From: Ottowia oryzae | GTDB lineage: Bacteria > Pseudomonadota > Gammaproteobacteria > Burkholderiales > Burkholderiaceae_C | Assembly (NCBI RefSeq): GCF_003008535.1 | Contig: NZ_CP027666.1 | Coordinates: 806,001 to 870,000, forward strand | DNA length: 64,000 bases | Reading direction: 5' to 3' | Part shown: piece by piece, positions 1 to 8,916 of the stretch | How positions within the stretch are numbered: position 1 is the stretch's first letter | Layout of the letters: each line of letters begins with the position of its first letter | Made by a program: the position numbers and the translations under genes | Notes under the pieces: model-generated | What the model saw: only the letters and a program-made list of their open reading frames with translations | What the model was told of the DNA's origin: nothing | Databases searched by the model: none

Positions 1-749
1 CCCTTGCCGATGTGGGTTTTGCAGATGATCAGCGTGGGGCGCTCGGCGCTGCCGCGCGCTTCGTGCAGGGCGCGGTCGACCGCGTCCACGTCGTGCCCGT
101 CGATCGGGCCGATCACGTTCCACTGGTAGGCCTCAAAACGCTCGGCCACGTTGTCGACGAACCAGGGCGCCACCTTGCCGTCGATGCTGATGCCGTTGTC
201 GTCGTACAGGGCGACCAGCTTGTTGAGCTTCCAGGCGCCGGCCAGCGCGCAGGCTTCGTGGCTGATGCCTTCCATCAGGCAGCCGTCGCCCAGGAACACA
301 TAGGTGTGGTGGTCCACTACGGCGTGGCCGGGGCGGTTGAACTCGGCGCCCAGCAGCTTTTCGGCCAGCGCCATGCCCACCGCGTTGGTCAGGCCCTGGC
401 CCAGCGGGCCGGTGGTGGTTTCCACGCCGGGCGTGTAGCCCACTTCGGGGTGGCCGGGGGTCTGGCTGTGCAGCTGGCGGAAGTTCTTGATCTGCTCGAT
501 CGGCAGGTCGTAGCCGCTCAGGTGCAGCAGCGCGTACAGCAGCATCGAGCCGTGGCCGTTGGACAGCACGAAGCGGTCGCGGTCGGCCCAGTGCGGGTTG
601 GCCGGGTTGTGCTTGAGGTGGCGCGACCACAGCGCCACGGCCATGTCGGCCATGCCCATCGGTGCGCCGGGGTGCCCGGAATTGGCTTGCTGGACGGCGT
701 CCATCGCGAGGGCGCGGATGGCATTGGCCATCAGGGAAGTGTTCGGCAT
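1..749 (-). CDS. tkt: Transketolase, N-terminal part (cut by window edge)
   Basis: Transketolase moves two-carbon ketol units between sugar phosphates in the non-oxidative pentose phosphate pathway (and the Calvin cycle where present), in the cytoplasm. The 249 visible codons are the N-terminal part of the TPP-binding (PP) domain. An HPGAPMGMA segment lies near residue 24. The GDG...N thiamine diphosphate/metal motif is complete: GDGCLMEG near residue 154 and YDDNGISIDG near 183. The start chosen is MPNTSLMANAIRAL, because an early ANAIR segment is typical of the family; no strong ribosome binding site is visible upstream. The rest of the protein lies beyond the left edge. It is transcribed away from the MurU-like gene across a 234-base intergenic region. 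Family identity is very secure; the symbol is by homology only. Confidence 0.97.
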   Translation of the reverse strand, partial: MPNTSLMANAIRALAMDAVQQANSGHPGAPMGMADMAVALWSRHLKHNPANPHWADRDRFVLSNGHGSMLLYALLHLSGYDLPIEQIKNFRQLHSQTPGHPEVGYTPGVETTTGPLGQGLTNAVGMALAEKLLGAEFNRPGHAVVDHHTYVFLGDGCLMEGISHEACALAGAWKLNKLVALYDDNGISIDGKVAPWFVDNVAERFEAYQWNVIGPIDGHDVDAVDRALHEARGSAERPTLIICKTHIGK

Positions 750-983
750 GGCTGAAAAGCGGGCGGGTAAGCGGAAACCGCTGATTTTATCGGCCCGTGC
801 GCCCAGCCGCCGCCACGGCGGCCCGCGCGGGCCGGCAGCCCCGCTTTTCCGTACTACAGTTGCGGCGATGCCAAGCCCGATGCGCCCCCTTAAGGCTCAG
901 CCGCCGACGTCGCCCACGTGCCCCATGCCGGTACTGGGCGCACGGCGCGGCGAGCAAGCCCAGCCCCACGCAGGCGGTGCGCG

Positions 984-1847
984 ATGAGGCTGGGCGCGCT
1001 CAGCGAAGCTGCGGCACCGCGCGGCCTGATCCTGGCCGCCGGGCGGGGCGAACGCATGCGGCCCTTGACCGACCATTGCCCCAAGCCGCTGCTGGAAGTG
1101 CACGGCCAGCCGCTGCTGCAGTGGTGGGTTGACGCACTCGCGCGCGGCGGCGTGCACGACATCGTCATCAACACCGGCTGGCTGGGCGAACAGATTGAGA
1201 GCCATTTTGACGCCCAGCGCTTGTCCCGCCTGCGTCGGCAGCTATCAAAAGATGAATTGAGCGTGGCCTTCTCGTCCGAAGTGCGCGACTTTGGCTACGC
1301 CCTCGAAACCGCTGGCGGCATCGCCCGCGCCCTGCCGCTGCTGGCGCCGCAGCCGCAGGATGTGTTCTGGGTGATGGCGGGCGACATCTACGCGCCCGGC
1401 TTCACCATCAGCGCCGAAGCCGCCCAGCGCTTTGCCGCCAGCGGCCGCCTGGCGCACCTGTGGCTGGTGCCCAACCCCGCGCACAACCCGCAGGGCGACT
1501 TCGCCATCGGCCCCGACGGGCTGGCGCTCAATCCGGTCAGCGCGCCCGCCGCCGGGCCGCCCCAAGGCGGGCACGCCCCCTCGGGGGGCAGCGCAGCAGG
1601 TGAAGCCGCGGAGCGTGGGGGCACGTTGACTTTCAGCACCGTTGCCCTGTACCGGCCCGCGCTGTTCGCGCCGCCGTGGTGCGACATCCTGCCCGGCAAC
1701 CCGCAGGGCACCGCCGCGCCGCTGGCGCCCCTGCTGCGCAAGGCGATCGCCGCCGGCCAGGTCAGCGCCGAGCTGTACACCGGCGCCTGGACGGACGTGG
1801 GCACGCCGGAGCGGCTGGCGCAGCTGAACGTGGTGCCCGCGCCGTGA
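984..1847 (+). CDS. murU: MurU-like nucleotidyltransferase with two in-frame repeat insertions
   Basis: Sugar-phosphate nucleotidyltransferase of the N-acetylmuramate-1-phosphate uridylyltransferase / mannose-1-phosphate guanylyltransferase group. In known systems MurU makes UDP-MurNAc in peptidoglycan recycling, downstream of the kinase AmgK. The glycine-rich nucleotide loop LAAGRGERMRPLTD is near residues 15-28, the acceptor lysine in CPKPLLEV follows, a metal-binding GDIY lies near 133, and the family C-terminus GAWTDVGTPERL is present. ATG 984 is chosen because it directly precedes the nucleotide loop; the upstream extension is open reading frame without homology. Residues about 78-92 (RLSRLRRQLSKDE) come from a dispersed AGCTATCA-type repeat. 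Residues about 190-214 (PQGGHAPSGGSAAGE region) come from a GC-rich palindromic repeat. Both keep the frame. No amgK is adjacent, so substrate is inferred. It is followed 40 bases later by the Rossmann protein. Confidence 0.82.
   Translation: MRLGALSEAAAPRGLILAAGRGERMRPLTDHCPKPLLEVHGQPLLQWWVDALARGGVHDIVINTGWLGEQIESHFDAQRLSRLRRQLSKDELSVAFSSEVRDFGYALETAGGIARALPLLAPQPQDVFWVMAGDIYAPGFTISAEAAQRFAASGRLAHLWLVPNPAHNPQGDFAIGPDGLALNPVSAPAAGPPQGGHAPSGGSAAGEAAERGGTLTFSTVALYRPALFAPPWCDILPGNPQGTAAPLAPLLRKAIAAGQVSAELYTGAWTDVGTPERLAQLNVVPAP
1216..1258 (-). repeat. Dispersed GATAGCT-family repeat inside murU
   Basis: Reverse-orientation copy of the dispersed element: AGCGCTTG, a variable GC-rich centre, then GGCAGCTATCAAAA. 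It is read in frame as part of the MurU-like protein. Other copies at 4427, 26137 and 62530 share the same flanking AGCGCT / AGCTATCA blocks. Recognised by eye; ends are approximate. Confidence 0.65.
1551..1624 (+). repeat. GC-rich palindromic repeat translated inside murU
   Basis: The block GGGCCGCCCCAAGGCGGGC is followed by CCCCCTCGGGGGGCAGCG and ends GCGTGGGGGCAC. Both halves contain self-complementary arms. Close relatives occur inside glnE (16551-16638) and recQ (46561-46648). In all three places it is translated in frame as low-complexity Pro/Gly/Ala-rich sequence at a point where the conserved family sequence is interrupted. Confidence 0.7.
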
Positions 1848-1887
1848 AGGCCGGTGCCCAGCACCCGAGCACCGGTTGCAAGGACTG

Positions 1888-2562
1888 ATGGCAGACGAAA
1901 ACACTGCCGCCCATAGCGGCCAGCGCGTGCTGCTGGCCGGCGCCACCGGGCTGGTGGGCCGAGAGCTGCTCAAGCTGTTGCTGGCCGACGATGACGTCGC
2001 CCAGGTGCATACGCTGGGCCGCAGCGCACCCACCCAAGCGCACCCGAAGTTGACCCACCATCCGTCTGACCTGCGCCGCATCGCCGCATTGCCGCCGCTG
2101 GATGCCGCGCTCATCGCGCTGGGCACCACCATCAAGATCGCGGGCAGCCAAGCGGCTTTTCGCGCAATCGACCACGATGCGGTGCTCGCCGTGGCGCAAG
2201 CGGCGCAGCTGGCTGGCGCTGCGCGCGTGGGTGTGGTCAGCGCCATGGGCGCCGATGCGCAATCGCGCCTCTTCTACAACCGCGTCAAGGGCGAGACCGA
2301 GGCCGATCTGGCCCAGTTGGGCTTGCCATGCCTGGTCATCGCGCGACCTTCCTTGCTGCTGGGCGACCGAAGCGCGTTGAACCAGCCAGGCCGCCGGGGT
2401 GAAAGCCTGGGCGCGGTTGTCAGCGCCTTGCTCAAGCCCCTCATGCCGGCCAACTACCGCGCCATCTGCGCCGAAGACGTCGCCGCCGCTTTGTGGCGGT
2501 CTGTTAAACAAGGTGTGCCAGGGCGCACCGTACTGCTTTCAGGCCAGATGCAGCCTCATTGA
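1888..2562 (+). CDS. NAD(P)-binding Rossmann protein, TIP30/HTATIP2-like
   Basis: Protein of 224 residues with an N-terminal dinucleotide-binding loop GATGLVG at residues 18-24 and a YNRVK segment (YxxxK pattern) near 130. Together these indicate an atypical short-chain dehydrogenase/epimerase fold. The order VLLAGATGLVG, HTLGRS, VVSAMGADAQS, FYNRVKGETE, IARPSLLLG follows the CC3/TIP30-like oxidoreductase family found widely in proteobacteria. The substrate is unknown. ATG 1888 is chosen; an in-frame TTG lies at 1876. It lies 40 bases after the MurU-like gene on the same strand and may be cotranscribed. No signal peptide or membrane segment, so probably cytoplasmic. Confidence 0.78.
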   Translation: MADENTAAHSGQRVLLAGATGLVGRELLKLLLADDDVAQVHTLGRSAPTQAHPKLTHHPSDLRRIAALPPLDAALIALGTTIKIAGSQAAFRAIDHDAVLAVAQAAQLAGAARVGVVSAMGADAQSRLFYNRVKGETEADLAQLGLPCLVIARPSLLLGDRSALNQPGRRGESLGAVVSALLKPLMPANYRAICAEDVAAALWRSVKQGVPGRTVLLSGQMQPH

Positions 2563-3008
2563 GGGGCTGCCGCACGGACACAAGCGTTGCCCGTGGCGAT
2601 TCGTGCGCCGGAGCAAGCGCCAGCAAGCTAGGGCGACACGGAGCGGCGCCGCGCCAAAAGATCAATAGGAGGACAGAGGAAGAGGCGTCAGCCGCACGCT
2701 GGTGGGGGTGCGGCGCACGGCGGCGAGTGCACGGCAACCACACCGCACAGGGGAGGCGCCACTTGCGCAGCGGCCACAGCCCGCGCCCCGGTCACGCCGC
2801 GCCAAGCCGGTGCCGCCGCTGCGCAGCGGTGGGCCGGGGGAGCTACGCGCCTGAAGGCCATGGGCGCGAGTGTGACTTTGTGCGAATGCGCTGCCCAGCG
2901 CGGCCTGCGAGAACCACAGCGCTGGCGGCGGCCATGCCCCTGAAAGCACGGCCAGCAACCGAGCACCGTGGCCTGCAGGGCGCGCGCCGCCGTGTCATCA
3001 TCCGGCGC
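2563..3008. other. 446-base intergenic region without a recognised gene
   Basis: The reading frame of the downstream aminopeptidase stays open back through this stretch, but the translation is low-complexity Arg/Ala/Gly and matches no family I know. An isolated AGGAGG at about 2668 is not followed by a convincing start. The region could hold a promoter for pepP or decayed sequence; nothing else can be supported. Confidence 0.4.
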
Positions 3009-4406
3009 ATGTCCACACCCACTCCTTCGGCGGTCTACGCAGCGCGCCGCGCCCGCGTGGCCGCGCAGATCGGCGCCAACGCCATCGCCATCGTTCCCAC
3101 CGCGCCCGAGCGCCAACGCAACCGCGACAGCGACTTTCCGTACCGGCACGACAGCTACTTCTATTACCTGACCGGCTTCACGGAGCCCAACGCCTGGCTG
3201 GTGATCACCGGCGACGGGCGCAGCACGCTGTTTTGCCAGCCCAAGGACGTCGAGCGCGAGATCTGGGACGGCATCCGCCTGGGTCCCGATGCCGCCCCCG
3301 CCGCGCTGGGCGTGGACGAGGCTTTCTCCGTCAATGAACTCGACCAGCGCCTGCCCAAGCTGCTTGAAAACCGCGCCGTCGTCTGGTACCCGTTTGCCAC
3401 GCATCCGGGGCTGGAGACACGCATCGACGGCTGGCTGAACCAGGTGCGCGCGCGCGTGCGCTACGGCGCACTGGCGCCCGATACGCAGCGCGACCTGTGC
3501 GCCGTGCTGGACGAAATGCGCCTGATCAAAGACGCACATGAGCTGGCCACGATGCGCCGCGCCAGCCAGATCAGCGCCCGTGCCCACGTGCGCGCCATGC
3601 AGCGCAGCGCCGCCATGCTGCGCGCGGGCCAAGACGTGCGCGAATACCACCTCGACGCCGAGCTGCTGCACGAATTCCGTCAGCACGGCTCGCAGTTTCC
3701 GGCCTACACCAGCATCGTCGCCGCAGGCGCCAACGCCTGCGTGCTGCATTACCGCGCCGACGCGGCACCCATCCGCGATGGCGAGCTGGTGCTGATCGAC
3801 GCGGGCTGCGAACTGGACGGTTATGCGTCAGACATCACCCGCACCTTCCCCGCCAACGGCCGCTTCACCGCGCCGCAGCGCCAGCTGTACGAACTGGTGC
3901 TGGCCAGCCAGCAGGCCGCGGTGGACGCCACCCGCCCCGGCGCGCGCTTCAACGACCCGCACGACGCCACCGTGCGCGTGCTGACGCAGGGCATGCTCGA
4001 CCTGGGCCTGATCGACAAGGCCGAATACCCCACGCTGGACGAAGCCATCGCCCGCCGCGCCTACTTCCCCTTCTACATGCACCGCACCAGCCACTGGCTG
4101 GGCATGGACGTGCACGACTGCGGCAGCTACGTGGAGCCATCCGAAGTCGGCCAGATCAGCGAACGCACCGACCCGCTGTCGGGCGAGCTCATCAAGGACC
4201 GGCCCAGCCGCATATTGCGCGCCGGCATGGTGCTGACCATCGAGCCGGGCATCTATGTGCGCCCCGACGAGAAGGTGCCGAAGGACTTCTGGAACATCGG
4301 CATCCGCATCGAAGACGACGCCGTGGTGACCGCAACCGGCTGCGAGCTGATCACGCGCGACGTGCCCGTGGACCCTGACGCGATCGAGGCGCTCATGCGC
4401 GTGTGA
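3009..4406 (+). CDS. pepP: Xaa-Pro aminopeptidase P
   Basis: Cytoplasmic dinuclear-metal (usually Mn) peptidase that removes the N-terminal residue ahead of proline. The 465-residue protein has the usual two parts. The N-terminal creatinase-like domain starts around RNRDSDFPYRHDSYFYYLTG. The C-terminal pita-bread catalytic domain carries the five metal ligands: Asp in LIDAGCELDGYASDITRTF (near 263 and 274), His in HRTSHWLGMDVHDCG (near 361), Glu in TIEPGIYV (near 411) and Glu in GIRIEDDAVV (near 432). ATG 3009 is chosen because homologues begin shortly before this point and the open frame upstream is compositionally meaningless. A long leader of 446 bases precedes it. A dispersed repeat separates it from the MOSC gene. 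Confidence 0.93.
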   Translation: MSTPTPSAVYAARRARVAAQIGANAIAIVPTAPERQRNRDSDFPYRHDSYFYYLTGFTEPNAWLVITGDGRSTLFCQPKDVEREIWDGIRLGPDAAPAALGVDEAFSVNELDQRLPKLLENRAVVWYPFATHPGLETRIDGWLNQVRARVRYGALAPDTQRDLCAVLDEMRLIKDAHELATMRRASQISARAHVRAMQRSAAMLRAGQDVREYHLDAELLHEFRQHGSQFPAYTSIVAAGANACVLHYRADAAPIRDGELVLIDAGCELDGYASDITRTFPANGRFTAPQRQLYELVLASQQAAVDATRPGARFNDPHDATVRVLTQGMLDLGLIDKAEYPTLDEAIARRAYFPFYMHRTSHWLGMDVHDCGSYVEPSEVGQISERTDPLSGELIKDRPSRILRAGMVLTIEPGIYVRPDEKVPKDFWNIGIRIEDDAVVTATGCELITRDVPVDPDAIEALMRV

Positions 4407-4426
4407 TAGGTCAGTGCAGAAATGCG

Positions 4427-4486
4427 TTTGCTCTGAAATAAATAGCTGTCAGCGCTTGCCTGGGGGGCGCTGGAGGCATAAAAGAT
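4427..4486 (+). repeat. Dispersed GATAGCT-family repeat between pepP and the MOSC gene
   Basis: Copy with AATAGCTGTCAGCGCTTGCC, a short GC-rich centre and GGCGCTGGAGGCATAAAA. It occupies almost all the space between the pepP stop and the ATG at 4488, so it must also form the leader and ribosome-binding region of the next gene. Confidence 0.75.
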
Positions 4487-4487
4487 C

Positions 4488-5105
4488 ATGCATTCAGGTG
4501 CGAAAAAATCAGCAACGGCGGTGCGCCTGCTGCACGTCTGCGTCAGTCAGGCGCGGCCATTGACGGTGGGCGGGCGCAAGCTGCTCTCGGGCATCGGCAA
4601 GCGGGCGATGGCCGGCCCGGTGGCGGTAGGCCCGCTGGGGCTGGCGGGCGACGAGCAGGCCGACCTGAGCATTCACGGTGGCCTGGCCAAGGCGGTGTAC
4701 GCCTACCCCAGCGAGCATCTGGCCTTCTGGCAGGCCGCGCGCCGAGAAGGGGGCGCCAGCCTGTTCGACGAGCCGCTGCCGCCCGGCTTCGTGGGCGAAA
4801 ACCTCACGCTGGCGGGGCTGCTGGAAGCGCAGGTTTTCATCGGTGACACCCTGCGCTTTGACGGCTCTGATTGCGTGCTGCGCGTAACGGCGCCGCGCGA
4901 GCCGTGCGGCAAGTTCACCGCCGTCATGGGCTTTGCCGAAGCCGCCCGGCTGATGGTGCGTGAGGCGCGCTGCGGCTTTTATCTGGCCGTCGATGCCCCG
5001 GGCGTGCTGCAGGCGGGCGCGACGCTGCGCCTGACTCCGGGACTGCGCGGCCTGCGAGTAGCCGATGCCATTCGCGCCAAATGGGCACGGCATCGGCACG
5101 GCTGA
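4488..5105 (+). CDS. MOSC domain protein, YiiM-like
   Basis: Protein of 205 residues of the MOSC (molybdenum cofactor sulfurase C-terminal) superfamily, YiiM branch, which includes enzymes reducing N-hydroxylated compounds with molybdenum cofactor. Visible hallmarks are GLAGDEQADLSIHGGLAKAV near residues 50-68, AYPSEHLAFW, the FVGENLTL segment, and the probable molybdenum-ligand cysteine in REPCGKF near residue 140. The start at 4488 lies directly after a dispersed repeat and has no clear Shine-Dalgarno sequence, so translation may be weak or may start a few codons later. Convergent or overlapping genes are absent. The actual substrate cannot be read from sequence. Confidence 0.85.
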   Translation: MHSGAKKSATAVRLLHVCVSQARPLTVGGRKLLSGIGKRAMAGPVAVGPLGLAGDEQADLSIHGGLAKAVYAYPSEHLAFWQAARREGGASLFDEPLPPGFVGENLTLAGLLEAQVFIGDTLRFDGSDCVLRVTAPREPCGKFTAVMGFAEAARLMVREARCGFYLAVDAPGVLQAGATLRLTPGLRGLRVADAIRAKWARHRHG

Positions 5106-5123
5106 AGCTGTTGCAAGAAATCG

Positions 5124-5143
5124 TGACAAAATTAAATTTGTCA
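5124..5143. promoter_or_regulatory. Perfect AT-rich inverted repeat TGACAAA-N6-TTTGTCA
   Basis: Two perfectly complementary 7-base arms, TGACAAA and TTTGTCA, flank ATTAAA in an unusually AT-rich patch 20 bases after the MOSC stop and 130 bases before the DUF11 gene. The symmetry and spacing fit a binding site for a dimeric regulator of the surface-protein gene; a weak terminator is the alternative. No matching regulator gene is in the window. Confidence 0.45.
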
Positions 5144-5273
5144 AGCCTCGATGTATTAGAAGCGCAACGCGCGCGAGAACAAAGGCGCGATTCGGTGAAA
5201 TAGTGGCGGTTGAGTCGGCCGCGCTATTCATTTGACATTAAGCTCCCGTGCCATCAAATAACAGGAGGATCCC

Positions 5274-8200
5274 ATGATCGAGGCATCGCCGGCGCGGCCA
5301 GATATCGTGCGACAGCGTGTTTGCGCTCCTAAAGGGCGGGCTTGGGCTGGGTTGCTGCGACCATGGCTTGTGGGTCTATTGGGCCTGTGCGCGCTCGGCG
5401 CCGGGGGGCAAGCCCTGGCGCAGTCGGCCGATCTGCTGGTCAACCAGGTCCCTGCGCCAGCCGCGCTGCCGGCCGGCGGCGTGGTCACCTACAACGTCAC
5501 GGTGACCAACAACGGTCCCAACGCGGCGACGGCGGTGGTGCTGAGCGACACCATGGATGCCGGCGCCACGGTGCTGTCGGCCATGCCCTCGGGCGGCGGC
5601 AGTTGCGGCACCCCGGCCGCCACCTTCACCTGCAACTGGCCCAGCCTGAACAACGGTGCGTCGGTCACGGTGGCGGTGCAGGTGCGCCTGCCCACGCCCG
5701 GCGTGTGGAACAACGTGGTCAGCGTGAGCAGCGCCACGCCGGATCCGACGCCAGACAACAACCGCCTGTCGCGCTTCGCCACCGCCACCGCCGCGGCCGA
5801 CCTCGTGCTCACGGCCAGCACGTCGGCACCTGGCGCGGGCATTGCCGCCGGCGCGCCCTATACCTACACCCTGGGCGTGAACAACGCCGGCCCCAATGCC
5901 TTGCCGGCCGGCGAGACCACCACGGTGACGTTTGCCGTGCCGACCGGCGCCGCCATCACGGCGCGCCCGGCGGGCCCGGGCTGGACCTGCACGCCCGCCA
6001 CCGGCTATCCGCTGACCACGGGCACCATCACCTGCACCCGCACCGATGCCCTGGCGTCCGGCGCGGCGTTTGCCGCCATCACGGTGCCCGCCGTGGCCCG
6101 CACCGTGGGTACCGTCTCGGGCAGCTTTAACGTCGGCTCCACCTTCCCCGACGGCGAGCTGACCAACAACACGCGCGTGGTGAGCGTCACCGCCTTGGCC
6201 GGCACCGACATGAGTGTGGCCAAGACCGCCAGCCCCAGCGGCACCGTGGCGCTGGGCCAGCCGGTCACCTACACCATCACGCCGCGCTACCAAGGTGGCG
6301 CCGCGCCGGCCAGCGGTACCGGCGAGGTGATCACCGTCACCGATACGTTGCCGGCCACGCTCACCTACGTCAGCCACAGCGCGCCGGCGCCCTGGGTCTG
6401 CAATTACGCCGCGCCCGTGTTGAGCTGTACGTACCCCGGCCCGTACACCGGTTCGAACTTCAGCAACCTCCCCGCCATTCAGTTGGTGGCCACCCCCAAC
6501 ACCGAGGCCAACGGCGTCGCCAACACCGCCACCGTGGCGGTGCCGGGCGACGCCAACGCCAGCAACGACAGCGGCACGGCGACGGTGGACGTCAGCAACA
6601 AGGCCGACCTGATCACCACCAAGAGCGCCAGCATCAACCCCGTCACCGTCGGCCAGAACTACAACTTCACGGTGCGCGTGCGCAATGACGGCCCGGTGCC
6701 GGTGGCGGCCGGGCAGACGCTGACGGTGACCGACAGCATTCCCGCGGGCATCACCATGCGCGCGCCTGTCACCACGGCCGGCTGGACCTGTACGCCGAAC
6801 ACCGGGTTGCCGCGGGCGGGCCCGTTTGATCTGACCTGCACCCGCACCGGCCCGTTGGCCGTGGGCGGCAGCGTCGCTTTCGCCGTGCCCGTCGTCAACA
6901 CCGTCAACGGCGCCCTCACCAACACCGCCTGCGTGGCGCTCAGCGGCGCCGGCCCCACCGACCCCACCGGCAACACCGGGAACAGCTGCGCCAGCAGTGG
7001 CGTGACCACCTCCACCACCACGGCCGATCTGGTTGCCAGCAAGACCGCCTCGGGCACGGTATTCGCGGGCGATAACCTGACCTACGTCATCACCGTGCGC
7101 AACGACGGGCCTGACCCGGCCACCAACGTCGGTGTCAACGACACCGTGGCCAACCTTCTGGCCACCGGTGGCGTGCAGAGCGTGACGCCTAGCCAAGGCG
7201 CCTGCTCACAGCCCGCGGGCCCGTTTCCGCTCAACGTCACCACGGCCAACATCAACTGCAACCTGGGTACGCTGGCCAACGGGGCCAGCGCGACGGTGAC
7301 CGTCGTCGTCAAGCCGGCGAATACCACCTCCGCCGACCTCAACCGGACCAACACCGCCATCGCGCGCTCGGCCGACGTCGGCGACACCGAACAACCCAAC
7401 AACACCGCCAACGTTACCAGCGTGGTTAGCCCCCGCGTTGACGTGCGCGTGACCAAGAGCGCGCCGGCAACGATCAAGGTGGGCGAGCCGCTGACCTACG
7501 TGCTGACCGCCATCAACGATGGTCCGTCCACCGCCGCGACGGTGCGCATCACCGACGTGATGCCGCCCAACACCCACTTTCTGAGCGCCGGCACGCCCTC
7601 GGGCGGTGGCAGCTGCCCCACCGTGCCCGCCGTCGGCTCCGCCGGCCAGACCCTGGCCTGCGAGTGGCCCAGCATCCCGCCCGGCACGCAGTACACGGTG
7701 ACGGTGCGCGTGCGCCCGCTGCCGGCGGCGCAGGGCAGCAACATCGTCAACACCGTCAACATCACCACCGCGACCACCGAGTCCAACAGCGGCAACAACA
7801 GCGCCCAGGCGACCACGGCCGTGACGGCGGCGCTGGCCGACATCACGGTGACCAAGGCCGACACGGTCGACCCGATTCCGCTGGGCACCGACACCGAGTA
7901 CGTGATCACGATGCGCAACCTCGGTCCGTCGTACGCGCACAACCTGGTGATGACCGACAGCTTCCCAAGCGGCGGCAACTCGGGCGCGGTGTTCGCCTAC
8001 CGCGGCGGCCTCACGGTGACACCGGCCGGTGGCACCTGCACCGAACCCGCGCTGGGTGCGACCACGGGGGTGCTCGCCTGCACCTTCGCCGGCATCGACG
8101 TCAACGAAGTCATCACGGTACGCTATCGCATGCAGGCCAGCGCCATCACCGACCCGGCGGCCTACTCGGCGCCGCACTACAACCGCGTCACCGTCGCCGT

Positions 8201-8750
8201 TGATGAGCCCGAGGCGCAGACCACCAACAACGCCACGGTGGAGTTCACCACCACGCGGCGCGACCCCATCGCCAACGACCTCTCGGTGACGCTAACGCCC
8301 AGCGCGCCGGCGCTCACGCCCGGCACGCCGATCACCTTCACCATGACGGTGAAGAACGAGGGCACCAACGCCATGAGCGGCCAGGCGGTGTTCACCCTGC
8401 CGCCCGGGCTGGTGTTGCCTCCGGGCGCCACGCTGCCGGCGGGCTGCACGCTGACGGCGCCCAACCAGATCACCTGCACCGTGACCAACCTCGCGCCGGG
8501 GGCCAGCCAGCCCTTTGCCATCACCCTCGACGTGCCGGCCGGCTACACCGGCGGCGCGGCCACGGCCACGGCGGTGGTCAGCGCCACGGGTGATCAGGTG
8601 TCCAGCAACAACAACGCCAGCGCCACCGTGCTCGCGCCGGGCAGCGGCGGCGTGACCGGGGTGCCGACGCTGGGCGAATGGGGGCTGCTGCTGCTCAGCC
8701 TGCTGGCGGCCGTCGCCGGGCTGCGCCAGATGCGGCGCCAGGGCCGCTGA
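5274..8750 (+). CDS. Secreted DUF11-repeat surface protein with IPTL-CTERM sorting tail
   Basis: Protein of 1158 residues. A start at 5274 is fixed by AGGAGG at about 5263. The N-terminus has a basic stretch, a hydrophobic core (WLVGLLGLCALGAGG) and a QALAQ cleavage site near residue 50. Eight DUF11 repeats (ADL...T.....Y.......N.GP pattern) begin near residues 51, 174, 311, 443, 583, 721, 855 and 1000, a period of about 130 residues; these are beta-sandwich domains of large exported proteins. The last 30 residues carry VPTLGEWGLLLLSLLAA followed by an Arg-rich end, the IPTL-CTERM signal. In known systems this tripartite tail is recognised by a membrane-bound sorting/processing enzyme (exosortase H has been linked to IPTL tails). 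No exosortase is in this window, but a rhombosortase-like gene converges on it from the right. Likely adhesin or structural surface protein; ligand unknown. Confidence 0.9.
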   Translation: MIEASPARPDIVRQRVCAPKGRAWAGLLRPWLVGLLGLCALGAGGQALAQSADLLVNQVPAPAALPAGGVVTYNVTVTNNGPNAATAVVLSDTMDAGATVLSAMPSGGGSCGTPAATFTCNWPSLNNGASVTVAVQVRLPTPGVWNNVVSVSSATPDPTPDNNRLSRFATATAAADLVLTASTSAPGAGIAAGAPYTYTLGVNNAGPNALPAGETTTVTFAVPTGAAITARPAGPGWTCTPATGYPLTTGTITCTRTDALASGAAFAAITVPAVARTVGTVSGSFNVGSTFPDGELTNNTRVVSVTALAGTDMSVAKTASPSGTVALGQPVTYTITPRYQGGAAPASGTGEVITVTDTLPATLTYVSHSAPAPWVCNYAAPVLSCTYPGPYTGSNFSNLPAIQLVATPNTEANGVANTATVAVPGDANASNDSGTATVDVSNKADLITTKSASINPVTVGQNYNFTVRVRNDGPVPVAAGQTLTVTDSIPAGITMRAPVTTAGWTCTPNTGLPRAGPFDLTCTRTGPLAVGGSVAFAVPVVNTVNGALTNTACVALSGAGPTDPTGNTGNSCASSGVTTSTTTADLVASKTASGTVFAGDNLTYVITVRNDGPDPATNVGVNDTVANLLATGGVQSVTPSQGACSQPAGPFPLNVTTANINCNLGTLANGASATVTVVVKPANTTSADLNRTNTAIARSADVGDTEQPNNTANVTSVVSPRVDVRVTKSAPATIKVGEPLTYVLTAINDGPSTAATVRITDVMPPNTHFLSAGTPSGGGSCPTVPAVGSAGQTLACEWPSIPPGTQYTVTVRVRPLPAAQGSNIVNTVNITTATTESNSGNNSAQATTAVTAALADITVTKADTVDPIPLGTDTEYVITMRNLGPSYAHNLVMTDSFPSGGNSGAVFAYRGGLTVTPAGGTCTEPALGATTGVLACTFAGIDVNEVITVRYRMQASAITDPAAYSAPHYNRVTVAVDEPEAQTTNNATVEFTTTRRDPIANDLSVTLTPSAPALTPGTPITFTMTVKNEGTNAMSGQAVFTLPPGLVLPPGATLPAGCTLTAPNQITCTVTNLAPGASQPFAITLDVPAGYTGGAATATAVVSATGDQVSSNNNASATVLAPGSGGVTGVPTLGEWGLLLLSLLAAVAGLRQMRRQGR

Positions 8751-8853
8751 AGCGCTGGCGGCGCTCGCTTGCCGCGAACCGCCGGCGGGTTGCGCGCGCC
8801 CTGATGGGCAGCGCCCCCGGGCACCGGGTGGCGTGGCGCGGCCGCAGCGCTGG

Positions 8854-8916
8854 ATTTCAAGCCTTTTTGCTGCCTGGCGCTTGTCTGGTAAGCGCTGGTA
8901 GCTATCAACTTAATAG
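8854..8916 (-). repeat. Dispersed GATAGCT-family repeat between convergent genes
   Basis: Reverse-orientation copy (GGCGCTTG, centre, AAGCGCTGGTAGCTATCAACTT) lying in the 154-base gap between the convergent DUF11 and rhomboid genes. It could act as a bidirectional hairpin between them. Confidence 0.75.

Noticed and set aside
5232..5260. TTGACA and CAAATA as a promoter for the DUF11 gene
   Set aside because: The resulting transcript would start on top of the AGGAGG ribosome site, leaving it unusable.
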